64,000 bases of DNA from an uncultured Prevotellaceae bacterium (GCA_947165505.1 CAMVAT010000009.1:1-64000), one strand, 5' to 3'; positions 1-8,991 are shown, counted from the first letter of the stretch. Numbers and translations: made by a program. Notes: a model not told the origin generated them from the letters alone.

Positions 1-3000
1 TGAGCTATTGACTACCTACCAGTCAAAAATACCCTGCAAAATGAGCTATACGCCTGATTTTTATGAGAATTACGGTCCTCAACAGGTAATCAAGACCAAA
101 AACTGGAATACGACAGCCGTCAAGAGCCTCACGTTAGAGCATGTTTACGATTGCGGGAGCATTACTTTTACAGATTGTACCAATCTCACATCAGTCTCCA
201 TCAACAGTATTCCGATTTTAGCGAAAAATTATACTTCATCGTCATCATTTAGTACTATTTTCGGCAATCAAGTAAAGACTTACACGATAGGAAATGATGT
301 GACCGGCATCGGGAATTATGTGTTCTACGGATGTAGTGGCATGACCACCCTCAACTTACCCGACAATGTAACCAGCATCGGGAATCATGCGTTCAACGGA
401 TGTATCGGACTGACGGCCCTCAACATACCCGACAATGTGGCCAGCATCGGAGATTATGCGTTCTTCGGATGTAGCGGACTGACCTCTCTCAATATCGGAA
501 ATCATGTGACGAGCATCGGCAGTTATGCATTCTCTAACTGCTCAGGCCTGACGTCGATTGTCGTGGATAGTGGGAACCCGAACTACGACAACCGCAACAA
601 CTGCAACGCCATCATAGAAACCAATACAAACACGCTGATTGCGGGTTGTATGAACACGGCCATCCCCAACGTGAGGGAAATCGGAGATGGTGCATTCTAT
701 GGTTGCATAGGTCTGACCGCTATCGATATCCCTAACAGTGTGACGAGCATCAGTAAAAATGCTTTCTACGGTTGCTCAGGTTTGACTGCCATCGATATTC
801 CCGATAACGTGTCATTTATTGGAAGTAGTGCTTTCTATGGTTGCTCAGGTCTGACCTCCGTTAATATTCCCAACAGTGTGACGAGCATCAGTAATAATAC
901 TTTCTATGGTTGCTCAGGTCTGTCCTCCATCGATATTCCCGATAACGTAATACGTATTGGAGAAGGTGCTTTCTATGGTTGCTCAGGTCTGACCTCTATC
1001 GATATACCCGATAAGGTGTCATATATTGAAGTTAGTGCTTTCTATGGTTGCTCCAGCCTTTCATCCGTCATCATTCCCAGTAGTGTGGATCAATTAGGTG
1101 ATTATGCATTCGCCGAATGCCCCAATCTAACCTCTGTATCCATCAACAGTAATGGGATTGTATCAACTAATGATGAACCATTAAATAATTGTTTCGGCAA
1201 TCAAGTTAAAACACTCACGATTGGAGAAGAGGTGACGTGCATTGGATATTCTGCATTCAGAGACTTTTCCCGTCTGACCTCCGTGACAGTTGGCGACAGT
1301 CTGACTACCATCCGTCGAGGTGCTTTCTATGGCTGCTCCGGTCTGCGCACTTTCACTATTCCCGCCAGCGTAACACGAATCGAAGATACAGCCTTTTTTG
1401 GATGCACGGGTATGACAGATGTGTATTGCTATGCAGACCCGGAAGAGATGTCTTGGTCTGGGCAATATGACTTCCAGGACGGTTATGAAACAATATGCCA
1501 CGTATTCGATGCCTCCGCTTGGGAAGATTTTGCGGTCAACGTGACTTTCGAGGACGATTTGGCCGTCAGACTCATGGACAACGCCGACAACACAGGCACC
1601 CTTGACAATTTCAATGACCAGCCGAAAGATGTCATCCTCGTAGGCCGCACATTATATTTAGACGGCGGATGGAACACACTGTGCCTGCCCTTCACAGTCA
1701 GAAGCCTCTCAGACACGCCCTTAAAAGGATTCACCGTAAAACAACTCGACACCGAGAACACCTACGATGGTCACAAGACTGGCTTCGACAGCGGCACGCT
1801 CTATCTGAATTTCAAAGATGCCACACGTATCAAAGCCGGACAGCCCTACATCGTGAAACATACTCCGACGGCGGATACAGAAAATCTCTCCTACACACCC
1901 ATCAGCGGAACAGCGGGCGAATACGTTGGTGAAGGTTATGAAAGTTTAGTGGACGGAGACATTGAAACAACGTGGGCCCCGGACCAGAATAAATGCATAG
2001 ACGGGATTTGGTCCTGTGAGTTTGCCGCCTCGGAGGTCATCAACGTGACGGGCTATACCATTACAACATCATCGAGTCATCCCTTATCTAATTTTAATCC
2101 GCAGGTATGGACACTGAAAGCGAAATTGAACGAAAGCGATGATTGGACGACCATCGACAGCCGCGATGTGACACAAAACAGCGCCGATGCACTGCCTAAT
2201 TCACTTTTGGAACCCAAAAACTATGACATACCCGCCAATAAACAAGGCCAGTACCAATATTTCCGTTTCGAGGCGAGCAACACGAATATAACCTACTTAG
2301 CGCTGGGCGAACTGGCCATACTGGGCGCCATCGGCAACCCTCCCGCCTACACCCCGACTGCCGGCACGGATGGTTGGACCACTCAAATAGCCTGCGGCTA
2401 CGACAGGTTGCTTGACGGTAAGACAGGAGCCGGATACAATTGGTGGCCCAGTTTCTCAAACGGGTCAGCATATTGTGAGTTCGACGCCGGCGAGTCGGTC
2501 TATGCGACCGGTTACACCCTGATTACGGGCAATCAGAATGTCAATCAGGATCCGAGGGTATGGACGCTGCAAGCCAAACTGAAAAAGAATGACGCATGGA
2601 CCGTCATCGACAGCCGCGACGCCAACGAGAACACCAACGATGCGCTGCCTGGCAGTCGCACCGTCGGGAAGGACTACACCATACAGCAGCCCGACATCTA
2701 TCGGTACTTCCGTTTCGAGGTGACCCAAAATGGCGGTGGCAGCAATTTGTGCCTCTCTGAATTGGAAATGAAGAGTTTCAAAATCTCTGATGCAGCCACC
2801 ATCAAAGACCCGAAGTTTGAATATGTTTATATCGACAATACCGCCCCGGCAGTCATCACCAGTGAAGACGGCGCCGTGAGTTTCAAAGGCACTTACAACC
2901 CCGTGAGCATCGGCAGTGGCGGCGACAACACCATCCTGTTCATGGGTGCCGCCAACACGGTGTATTATCCCACCGCGGCGATGAATATCAACGCCTTCCG

Positions 3001-3247
3001 CGCGTACTTCCAGTTGCAGGGCGACTACGTCTGCGGCAATCCCTCACAAGGCGCCAATGCCATCAACAAGTTCATCCTGAGCTTCGAAGAGAGCGAGACG
3101 ATGGGGATAAAGACTACGAATGATACGAATAACACGAAATTCAAGAATGATAACACATGGTATTCGATTGACGGTCGCCGTTTGAATGGCAAACCGACGC
3201 AGAAGGGTGTGTATATCAATAACGGGAAGAAAATAGTCATTAAATAA
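1..3247 (+). CDS. BspA-like leucine-rich-repeat surface protein, 5' end outside window
   Basis: The reading frame is open to the left edge, so the start and signal peptide are missing; 1079 codons are visible from a TTG at 8. Visible residues about 60-490 hold some fifteen LRR_5 (BspA/Treponema type) repeats of about 23 residues with the pattern AFYGCSGLTSIDIPDNV. Two discoidin-like (F5/8 type C) modules follow at about 640-790 and 790-935; each has a WTLxAKLxxxDxWTxIDSRD strand and a YRYFRFE-type strand. The end carries the secretion-type tail (WYSIDGRRL ... GVYINNGKK). Family knowledge points to a surface adhesin or carbohydrate-binding protein, without a known ligand. A small peptide gene starts 6 bp downstream, so the two are probably co-transcribed. 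Repeat boundaries are read by eye. Confidence 0.88.
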   Translation, partial: ELLTTYQSKIPCKMSYTPDFYENYGPQQVIKTKNWNTTAVKSLTLEHVYDCGSITFTDCTNLTSVSINSIPILAKNYTSSSSFSTIFGNQVKTYTIGNDVTGIGNYVFYGCSGMTTLNLPDNVTSIGNHAFNGCIGLTALNIPDNVASIGDYAFFGCSGLTSLNIGNHVTSIGSYAFSNCSGLTSIVVDSGNPNYDNRNNCNAIIETNTNTLIAGCMNTAIPNVREIGDGAFYGCIGLTAIDIPNSVTSISKNAFYGCSGLTAIDIPDNVSFIGSSAFYGCSGLTSVNIPNSVTSISNNTFYGCSGLSSIDIPDNVIRIGEGAFYGCSGLTSIDIPDKVSYIEVSAFYGCSSLSSVIIPSSVDQLGDYAFAECPNLTSVSINSNGIVSTNDEPLNNCFGNQVKTLTIGEEVTCIGYSAFRDFSRLTSVTVGDSLTTIRRGAFYGCSGLRTFTIPASVTRIEDTAFFGCTGMTDVYCYADPEEMSWSGQYDFQDGYETICHVFDASAWEDFAVNVTFEDDLAVRLMDNADNTGTLDNFNDQPKDVILVGRTLYLDGGWNTLCLPFTVRSLSDTPLKGFTVKQLDTENTYDGHKTGFDSGTLYLNFKDATRIKAGQPYIVKHTPTADTENLSYTPISGTAGEYVGEGYESLVDGDIETTWAPDQNKCIDGIWSCEFAASEVINVTGYTITTSSSHPLSNFNPQVWTLKAKLNESDDWTTIDSRDVTQNSADALPNSLLEPKNYDIPANKQGQYQYFRFEASNTNITYLALGELAILGAIGNPPAYTPTAGTDGWTTQIACGYDRLLDGKTGAGYNWWPSFSNGSAYCEFDAGESVYATGYTLITGNQNVNQDPRVWTLQAKLKKNDAWTVIDSRDANENTNDALPGSRTVGKDYTIQQPDIYRYFRFEVTQNGGGSNLCLSELEMKSFKISDAATIKDPKFEYVYIDNTAPAVITSEDGAVSFKGTYNPVSIGSGGDNTILFMGAANTVYYPTAAMNINAFRAYFQLQGDYVCGNPSQGANAINKFILSFEESETMGIKTTNDTNNTKFKNDNTWYSIDGRRLNGKPTQKGVYINNGKKIVIK

Positions 3248-3253
3248 AGCCCT

Positions 3254-3445
3254 ATGAAAACAACATATCAACAACCGGAAATCAAGGTGAGCATCGTGAC
3301 TGAGGAAAGCGCACTGCTCACGGGTACGAACGAAGTGACCGATACCGACGGTAACGGCCAGGTCATCTACGGCGGCGGCAGCGACGGCAGCGAAGAGCAG
3401 GGCGGTCAGCCCCGCGCCGAGCAGTTCAACGTATGGGATGAGTAA
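3254..3445 (+). CDS. 63-aa acidic peptide of the YxxP small-protein type
   Basis: This small gene starts 6 bp after the LRR protein stop codon. The product begins MKTTYQQPEI, has a short hydrophobic stretch ending SALLTG, then a Gly/Asp/Glu-rich tail ending FNVWDE. It has no signal peptide or membrane segment. It resembles the 75- and 77-aa products at 51024-51251 and 54809-55042 in layout: M-K/R-x-x-Y-x-Q-P near the start, a V-x-V segment, an S-x-L/V-L step, a glycine/acidic tail and late aromatic residues. All three follow a large secreted protein that carries the same C-terminal tail. The function is unknown. The recurring pairing supports a real gene despite the size. Confidence 0.75.
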   Translation: MKTTYQQPEIKVSIVTEESALLTGTNEVTDTDGNGQVIYGGGSDGSEEQGGQPRAEQFNVWDE

Positions 3446-3896
3446 CCCATCTACCACATTTTACGTTTATGAAGGAGTTGACCCTAATAAATATTGAACA
3501 TTGAAGCACGGTTTTTTCGGAAAACAACAATATGCGACCAATGCTCCCGGTAAACACCAAATTTTCAGACAGTTATATTTCGTCGAACTCACGTTAACTT
3601 AGAGGGGGGCTTGGTTAGCACGCCAATCACGACAAATGGGGGAAAGGGAACAGGAGCCTCCCCCGTACCCCCTCCGAAGGAAGGGGACACCAGATGGGAT
3701 GAATAGGAAGGACAGTACACGGGATGGCGGACAGGGCATGCACGGGTGGACAGGGCACGCCCTGTCCCTACAAGGGGGATGGGTATGCGATGAGACAGAG
3801 TATAAAAAAGGAGGAAAAAGGAGGAAAAAGAAATAAAAACGCCTACGGCGTGGGAAAAAAGGGATAAAAAACACGGAGATGGGGAACGACACAAAA
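3446..3896. other. Non-coding gap with repeat debris
   Basis: There is no convincing gene here. The stretch holds a C-rich/G-rich segment near 3658-3690, a GGACAGGG...CCCTGTCC hairpin at 3748-3767, two copies of an AGGAGGAAAA-type repeat near 3810-3830, and a short ACGCC-tac-GGCGT hairpin at 3839-3851 followed on the minus strand by a T-rich run. Short open frames on both strands are low-complexity and are not called. Confidence 0.6.
3748..3767. repeat. Dispersed GGACAGGG/CCCTGTCC palindrome
   Basis: An 8-bp stem GGACAGGG pairs with CCCTGTCC across a 4-base loop. A related imperfect copy lies at 8973-8991. It looks like a dispersed extragenic palindrome; its role is unknown. Confidence 0.6.
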
Positions 3897-3929
3897 ACGG
3901 TCAGGGCGGAAGATGTCCGTCCTGACCGT
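3897..3929 (-). terminator. Rho-independent terminator of pnp
   Basis: A 14-bp stem beginning ACGGTCAGG pairs with CCTGACCGT around a 5-base loop, with one G-T pair. On the minus strand it is followed directly by a T run (CCGTTTTTGTG). It lies about 80 bp past the pnp stop codon. Confidence 0.85.
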
Positions 3930-3958
3930 ATGATGATGTGTGCGACCGTTGGCGCTTA

Positions 3959-4028
3959 GTCGATGTCGGCAATTAGTCGATGTCAGTACCGTGGTCGATG
4001 TCGGCAATTAGTCGATGTCGGTGCCGTG
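3959..4028 (-). repeat. 35-bp tandem duplication across the pnp stop codon
   Basis: Two 35-bp units, 3959-3993 and 3994-4028, match at 33 of 35 positions. The pnp-proximal unit encodes the last residues (HGTDID) and the stop; the distal unit repeats the same codons after the stop. It looks like a tandem duplication of the gene's 3' end. Confidence 0.85.
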
Positions 4029-6371
4029 GTCGAGCGAGTCGTTGAAGTCGCGGGGCTCACGGTCGGCCAGCGGGTCGTGGTAGTCGTTGCGCTGTTCGCG
4101 GTGGCCGTTGTGATGGTCGTTGTGACGCTCGGGACGCGGTCCGCGGTCGCCACGGTCGCGCTGGCGGCGTTCGCCGCGGTCGCCACGGTCGCGCTGGCGG
4201 CGCTCCCGCTCCTGATATCCCTCGGGTTTGGGGATGAGCACGCGGTGCGACAGTTTGTATTTGCCGGTCTTGGGGTCAATCTCGAGCAGTTTCACGTTGA
4301 TCTTGTCTCCCTCCTTGATGCCGGCCTCCTCGACCGTCTCGAGGCGGCGCCAGTCAATCTCAGAGATATGGAGCAGACCGTCCTTGCCGGGCAGTATCTC
4401 GACGAAGCAGCCGTAGGGCATGATGCTGCGCACGGTGCCCTCGTACACCTCGCCCACCTCGGGCACAGCCACGATGGCCTTGATCTTAGCGATAGCCGCG
4501 TCGATCGACTCCTTGTTGGGCGCGCTGACCTGCACCTTGCCCACGCCGTCGGTCTCGTCGATGGTGATGGTAGAGCCGGTGTCTTCCTGCATCTGTTGGA
4601 TGATCTTTCCGCCCGGGCCGATGACGGCGCCGATAAACTCCTTGGGTATGTCGAAGGCCACGATGCGGGGCACCTGCGGTTTGAGGTCGGGCCGCGGCTC
4701 GGCGATGGTCTCGGTGATGCAGTTGAGGATGTGCTCACGTCCGGCCTTTGCCTGCATGAGCGCCTTCTCGAGGATGTCGAACGACAGGCCGTCGCACTTG
4801 ATATCCATCTGCGTAGCGGTGAGTCCGTCGCGTGTGCCGGTGGTCTTGAAGTCCATGTCGCCCAGGTGGTCCTCGTCGCCGAGGATATCAGAGAGCACGG
4901 CAAACTTATCCTCGCCGGGGTTCTTGATCAGACCCATAGCGATGCCGCTCACGGGTTTCTTCATGGGCACGCCGGCATCCATCAGGGCCAGTGTGCCAGC
5001 ACACACGGTAGCCATCGAGCTGGAGCCGTTAGACTCGAGGATCTGCGACACCAGACGCACGGTATAGGGGAAGTCTTCGGGAATCTGTCCTTTGAGTCCG
5101 CGCCATGCCAGATGTCCGTGACCGATCTCACGGCGTCCGACGCTGCGCTGCGCCTTGGCCTCGCCCGTGCAGAACGGGGGGAAGTTGTAGTGGAGCAGGA
5201 AGCGCTGGTAGTTGCGCACGAGCACGTCGTCAACGAGTTTCTCATCGAGTTTGGTGCCGAGTGTGCAGGTAGTGAGCGACTGTGTCTCGCCGCGTGTGAA
5301 GATGCTGCTTCCGTGAGGCATGGGCAGGGGGCTCACCTCGCACCAGATGGGACGAATCTCATCGGTCTTACGGCCGTCGAGACGTATGCCCTCGTCGAGG
5401 ATGCAGCGGCGCATGGCATCGCGCATCACGTCGTGGTAGTAGCGGTCCATCATGGCCTCGATATCCTCGCGCGAGAGTTCGTCTTCGGCGTTCTCATCGG
5501 CGGCCGCCTCTTTCTCAGCGAAGTATTTCTCTTTGAAGTCGGCCAGTATCTTATCGAAGGCCTCTGCACGTGCGTGCTTCTCGAGTGCCTGTTTGGTCAC
5601 ATCGTATGCCGGCTGGTAGAGTTCTTTGTTCATCTGCTCGCGCAGAGCCTCGTCGTTCACCTCGTGGTCGTATTCGCGCTTCACGTCGGTGCCAAGCTCC
5701 TTCGAGAGTTCCACTTGCAGTTCGCACATGGGTTTGATAGCCTCCATGGCAGCCTTGAGTGCGCCGAGCAGATCTTGCTCGCTCACCTCGTTCATCTCGC
5801 CCTCGACCATCATGATATTCTCGGCGCTGGCGCCAACCATGATGTCCATGTCGGCCTCTTTCATCTGTTCGGTGGTGGGGTCGATGACATACTCGCCATT
5901 GACACGTGCCACGCGCACTTCAGAGATGGGGCATTCGAAGGGGATATCCGAACAAGCCAGTGCTGCTGATGCGGCGAATCCGGCGAGAGCGTCGGGCTGA
6001 TCGACACCGTCGGCCGATAGGAGCATCACGTTGACGAACACCTCGGCGTGGTAGTTGGAGGGGAAGAGGGGCCGCAGCACGCGGTCCACGAGTCGCGACG
6101 TGAGAATCTCGTTGTCGCCTGGTTTGCCCTCGCGCTTGGTGAATCCGCCCGGGAATCGTCCGGCGGCGGCGTACTGTTCTTTGTAATCTACCTGCAAAGG
6201 CATGAAATCTGTTCCGGGCACGGCGTCTTTGGCAGCACACACAGTGGCGAGCAGCACGGTGTTGCCCATGCGGAGCACGACAGATCCGTCGGCCTGCTTA
6301 GCCACTTTCCCGGTTTCAATGCTGATGGTTCTTCCGTCAGGCAATGAAACTGTTTTTGTAATAACGTTCAT
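4008..6371 (-). CDS. pnp: Polyribonucleotide nucleotidyltransferase (PNPase)
   Basis: PNPase degrades RNA 3' to 5' with phosphate and can also add nucleotides; it acts in the cytoplasm in RNA turnover. The 787-aa product has the two RNase PH-like domains of the family (N-terminal half with [16 protein letters not shown], second with [13 protein letters not shown] and [10 protein letters not shown]), a KH domain with GAVIGPGGK near residues 575-585, and an S1 domain at about 640-715. The C-terminal ~70 residues are an unusual Arg/Asp/His-rich tail with RQRDRGDRG repeats, likely disordered and RNA-binding; many Bacteroidetes PNPases have a charged extension. A -7 box at 6451-6458, a small 5' UTR hairpin and a downstream terminator suggest a single-gene transcript. 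The long open frame on the opposite strand is a composition artefact. Confidence 0.98.
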   Translation of the reverse strand: MNVITKTVSLPDGRTISIETGKVAKQADGSVVLRMGNTVLLATVCAAKDAVPGTDFMPLQVDYKEQYAAAGRFPGGFTKREGKPGDNEILTSRLVDRVLRPLFPSNYHAEVFVNVMLLSADGVDQPDALAGFAASAALACSDIPFECPISEVRVARVNGEYVIDPTTEQMKEADMDIMVGASAENIMMVEGEMNEVSEQDLLGALKAAMEAIKPMCELQVELSKELGTDVKREYDHEVNDEALREQMNKELYQPAYDVTKQALEKHARAEAFDKILADFKEKYFAEKEAAADENAEDELSREDIEAMMDRYYHDVMRDAMRRCILDEGIRLDGRKTDEIRPIWCEVSPLPMPHGSSIFTRGETQSLTTCTLGTKLDEKLVDDVLVRNYQRFLLHYNFPPFCTGEAKAQRSVGRREIGHGHLAWRGLKGQIPEDFPYTVRLVSQILESNGSSSMATVCAGTLALMDAGVPMKKPVSGIAMGLIKNPGEDKFAVLSDILGDEDHLGDMDFKTTGTRDGLTATQMDIKCDGLSFDILEKALMQAKAGREHILNCITETIAEPRPDLKPQVPRIVAFDIPKEFIGAVIGPGGKIIQQMQEDTGSTITIDETDGVGKVQVSAPNKESIDAAIAKIKAIVAVPEVGEVYEGTVRSIMPYGCFVEILPGKDGLLHISEIDWRRLETVEEAGIKEGDKINVKLLEIDPKTGKYKLSHRVLIPKPEGYQERERRQRDRGDRGERRQRDRGDRGPRPERHNDHHNGHREQRNDYHDPLADREPRDFNDSLDHGTDID

Positions 6372-6416
6372 CTAAAAAAAATAAAAATACTTATTGTTTT
6401 AACTACATCTTCCATC

Positions 6417-6433
6417 AGGGCGCATTTCGCCCT
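6417..6433 (-). promoter_or_regulatory. Small hairpin in the pnp 5' leader
   Basis: AGGGCG and CGCCCT pair across a 5-base loop, between the likely promoter (6451-6458) and the pnp start at 6371. Autoregulation through a leader stem-loop is known for E. coli pnp; any parallel here is inference. Confidence 0.35.
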
Positions 6434-6450
6434 TTGTGTGAAAAATCGTG

Positions 6451-6458
6451 CAAAGATA
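6451..6458 (-). promoter_or_regulatory. -7 box for pnp (TATCTTTG)
   Basis: A perfect match to the Bacteroidetes TAnnTTTG element, about 80 bp before the pnp start. No clear -33 TTTG at the usual spacing. Confidence 0.5.
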
Positions 6459-6575
6459 GTGATAAAAAACGTAACAGACGAAGAAAAGGGCAATTATTTT
6501 CTTTCGGGGGCCTTCTTCGTGCCGGCGGGGGGGTGAAATATCCAGCCCAAACAGCCAAAAAAACAGCAGAAAGTT

Positions 6576-6663
6576 CGCTATAACCCATAAAAAAATTGAG
6601 TTATAGCAGCGTTATGAAATCAAAAGCCCGCTATAACTCGAAAAAAATCGAATTACAGCAGCG
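6576..6663. repeat. Two tandem copies of a GCTATAAC/GTTATAGC hairpin element
   Basis: Copies at about 6576-6611 and 6629-6663 share the layout CGCTATAAC...(A-rich loop)...TTAYAGCAGCG. Each can fold into a hairpin with an A-rich centre; the second has compensated and uncompensated changes. They lie between the pnp promoter and the next plus-strand gene. The role is unknown. Confidence 0.65.
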
Positions 6664-6734
6664 TCATGAAGAAAAGAGGAGAAAGACAGCAAAAATAAAA
6701 CGGACGGAAATATGGAAGATACAAAAATAATCGC

Positions 6735-6742
6735 TATATTTG
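6735..6742 (+). promoter_or_regulatory. -7 box (TATATTTG) before the 181-aa lipoprotein
   Basis: Matches TAnnTTTG 46 bp before the start at 6788. The -33 region is not obvious. Confidence 0.45.
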
Positions 6743-6787
6743 CAGCGACAATCATGACAATCAACTCACTAACCAACAACCACGAAC

Positions 6788-7333
6788 ATGAGAAAACTAT
6801 TCACCATGGCCGCCATCCTACTGGCGATGTCGGCCGCCGCAGCATGCAACAGCACCCAGAAGGGCACCCCTCAGTTGAACAGCATCCTGGCCTTGATAGA
6901 AACCATCTTCAACGGCCACTACGAAGGCGAGAAGCCCAAAGCCACCGACCCTGGCACCGGTTTGGCGCGTATCGTCTATGACAGCGAGTTGGACAGCGAA
7001 GAAGGTTTCGAGATAGTCACCATCATCTACGGCCAGGGCGTGAAAGCCTCGAAGAAACAGATAGAGGAAGACTACACCGTCTGGGTGTGCGAGGCCACCG
7101 ACGCACACGCCTGCTATGTGCGCTTCCAGTTCGACACTGACAACGGAGCCACCGTCGCCTTCAATAACAAGGCCGATGCCGAGGCCTTCGCCCGACAGAT
7201 GAAGCCTCGCCTGTCGCGCGATGAATACGACTTGGAATACGGGTCGGGCTCCATCAACGGTTACTACGTGAACAAGATAGAGCCCCAGCAAGACGACAAC
7301 GGCTGGTGGACGTTCAGTTTTCACGGGGGATGA
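6788..7333 (+). CDS. Hypothetical lipoprotein, 181 aa
   Basis: The N-terminus (MRKLFTMAAILLAMSAAAAC) is a lipoprotein signal with the cysteine at residue 20, so the product should be membrane-anchored. The mature part is acidic and soluble, with no family I recognise. It ends with aromatic-rich WWTFSFHGG. It stands alone: a -7 box lies 46 bp upstream, and a heptamer repeat array starts within 10 bp of its stop. No function can be assigned. Confidence 0.75.
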   Translation: MRKLFTMAAILLAMSAAAACNSTQKGTPQLNSILALIETIFNGHYEGEKPKATDPGTGLARIVYDSELDSEEGFEIVTIIYGQGVKASKKQIEEDYTVWVCEATDAHACYVRFQFDTDNGATVAFNNKADAEAFARQMKPRLSRDEYDLEYGSGSINGYYVNKIEPQQDDNGWWTFSFHGG

Positions 7334-7341
7334 GGTTTATT

Positions 7342-7434
7342 TAGAGGTGAGAGGTTCTTTAGAGGTAAGAGGTAAGAGGTAAGAGGTAAGAGGTAAGAGG
7401 TGAGAGGTGAGAGGTGAGAGGTGAGAGGTAAGAG
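7342..7434. repeat. Heptamer tandem array, unit AGAGGTR
   Basis: About thirteen copies of a 7-bp unit (AGAGGTA or AGAGGTG), interrupted once. The same unit recurs at 8878-8930, 15854-15882 and inside a gene at 16058-16092. Read on the minus strand it encodes the 7-residue period SPLTSHL in every frame. Confidence 0.9.
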
Positions 7435-7489
7435 ATATGCGGAGGGGCAAGGGATTTTTTGGGGCGAGGAGCAGGATATATGCACCGTG

Positions 7490-7580
7490 CAAAAAACCGT
7501 GTAAGAACACTAAACCCTCAAAAGACAAGAACACTAAACCCTCAACCCTCAACCTTATTAGAACCCTCAACAAAAAACGT
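7490..7580. repeat. AACCCTC/AACACTA heptamer array with a shared 26-bp block
   Basis: Copies of AACCCTC-type heptamers follow a 26-bp block at 7490-7515 that recurs exactly at 13292-13317. With the array at 7342-7434 it fills most of the 364-bp gap between two lipoprotein genes; no gene is supported here. Confidence 0.8.
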
Positions 7581-7697
7581 CGCGAGATTTTGTGGTTACA
7601 AAAAGATGATGTAATTTTGCCGACAGATTGGCGGGACACACCCTAAGAGCAGTGCGGCCAGAGCCATTCGCACAAAAAGTAAAAAACAACCCATTCA

Positions 7698-8876
7698 ATG
7701 AAAACAATACTCAAAAACATGATGAGAGGCGCAGTAGTGGCCGTGGCCGCCACGATGATCGCCTCGTGCGACAATAGTCCGAAATTCCAACTCAGCGGCA
7801 GCATCACACAAGCCACCGACTCGGTGCTCTACATAGACCACATGGCACTCGACGGCGTACACGTCATCGACTCTGTACGGCTCGACGAGAGCGGCAACTT
7901 CTCCTTCAGCATCAACGCTCCAACCGGTGCACCCGAGTTTTACCGCTTGCGCATCTACAACCAGATCGTCAACGTGGCGGTGGACTCGACCGAAGCCATC
8001 ACCGTGAAGGCCGATTACAAGACCATGGCCGGCGGCTATAGCGTAGAGGGCAACGACGACTGCCAGCGCATCAAGGAACTGACCCTGAAGCAGATGGACC
8101 TGCAGGCACGCGCACAGCAGGTGGCCGACGACCCGCACATGACCGGCAGCATGCCGGGCGACAGCATCTTCCGCATGCTCAACACCTACAAAGCCGAGGT
8201 GTGCCGCGACTATATCTATAAGAACCCGCTCCATGCGTCGTCGTACTTCGCCCTGTTTCAGGGCATCGCCGTCAACAGCGCCTACCTCAACGTGTTTGAC
8301 CCGCAGCGCCACCTCGACGACGTGCGCCCCTTCCAGGCCGTGGCCACCTCGTGGAAACAGCACTACCCGGAAGACCTGCGCGCGCAAAACTTAGAGGCCA
8401 TCGCACTCGAGGGCGTGAAGACCAAGCGCATCGTGGAGAAGCAGAACCAAGGGTTTGAGATAGACCCCGAGAAGGTGAGCGAGGTGTCGCTGATTGACGT
8501 GCCGCTGCCCGATGCCACGGGCCGCATCCGTCATCTGACCGAACTGAAAGGCAAGGTGGTGCTGCTCGACTTCCACGTCTTCGCCGACGAAAACTCGCCC
8601 GCCCGTATCATGATGTTGCGCGAACTATATAATAAATACCACGACCGCGGACTGGAGATCTATCAGGTGTCACTCGACCAGGACGACCACTTCTGGAAGA
8701 CACAGACCGACGCCCTGCCCTGGATCAACGTGCGCGACGACGGCCACACATCGCTCTTCTACCTGAACAGTGCCGAGAAGGTGCCGTGCAGTTTCATCAT
8801 CAGCCGCGACAACGAGGTGGTGATGAGCGCCAAGCAAATCAAAAACCTGGACACCGACGTGGCGAAGTATCTTTAG
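7698..8876 (+). CDS. DUF4369/thioredoxin-fold lipoprotein lacking the CXXC cysteines
   Basis: The 392-aa product has a lipoprotein signal (cysteine in MIASCDNS), an N-terminal DUF4369-like beta domain (FQLSGSITQATDSVLYIDHM, about residues 28-110), a helical middle and a C-terminal AhpC/TSA-thioredoxin-like domain (about 265-392) with VVLLDFHVFADENSPARIM. Bacteroidetes relatives with this layout are periplasmic thiol-disulfide oxidoreductases, but the usual WCxxC position reads FADENS, so no redox cysteines remain. It keeps the late VPCSFIISRDNEVV strand with a single cysteine. It may be a binding or structural derivative. The stop codon directly abuts a heptamer repeat array. Confidence 0.82.
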   Translation: MKTILKNMMRGAVVAVAATMIASCDNSPKFQLSGSITQATDSVLYIDHMALDGVHVIDSVRLDESGNFSFSINAPTGAPEFYRLRIYNQIVNVAVDSTEAITVKADYKTMAGGYSVEGNDDCQRIKELTLKQMDLQARAQQVADDPHMTGSMPGDSIFRMLNTYKAEVCRDYIYKNPLHASSYFALFQGIAVNSAYLNVFDPQRHLDDVRPFQAVATSWKQHYPEDLRAQNLEAIALEGVKTKRIVEKQNQGFEIDPEKVSEVSLIDVPLPDATGRIRHLTELKGKVVLLDFHVFADENSPARIMMLRELYNKYHDRGLEIYQVSLDQDDHFWKTQTDALPWINVRDDGHTSLFYLNSAEKVPCSFIISRDNEVVMSAKQIKNLDTDVAKYL

Positions 8877-8877
8877 G

Positions 8878-8930
8878 GGTAAGGGGTGAGAGGTAAGAGG
8901 TGAGAGGTAAGGGGGGAGAGGTGAGAGGGT
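8878..8930. repeat. Degenerate AGAGGTR heptamer array
   Basis: Seven or so copies of the unit seen at 7342-7434, beginning right after the stop codon at 8876 and with G-rich variants. Confidence 0.8.
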
Positions 8931-8972
8931 ATGGGATAAGAGGGGTTGGGAGGCCACTGCCGAGCTTTGCAG

Positions 8973-8991
8973 GGACAGGGCTGCTCTGTCC
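8973..8991. repeat. Second copy of the GGACAG/CTGTCC palindrome
   Basis: An imperfect hairpin related to that at 3748-3767, located 55 bp before the 1226-aa gene. Confidence 0.5.

Noticed and set aside
3963..5969. A 668-codon open frame antisense to pnp
   Set aside because: The product is Val/Leu/His/Asp-rich without domains. It mirrors codon use of pnp, which is a complete and certain gene on the other strand.
7342..7640. Coding regions through the heptamer arrays
   Set aside because: The products are SPLTSHL-type or similar low-complexity repeats, readable in all frames.
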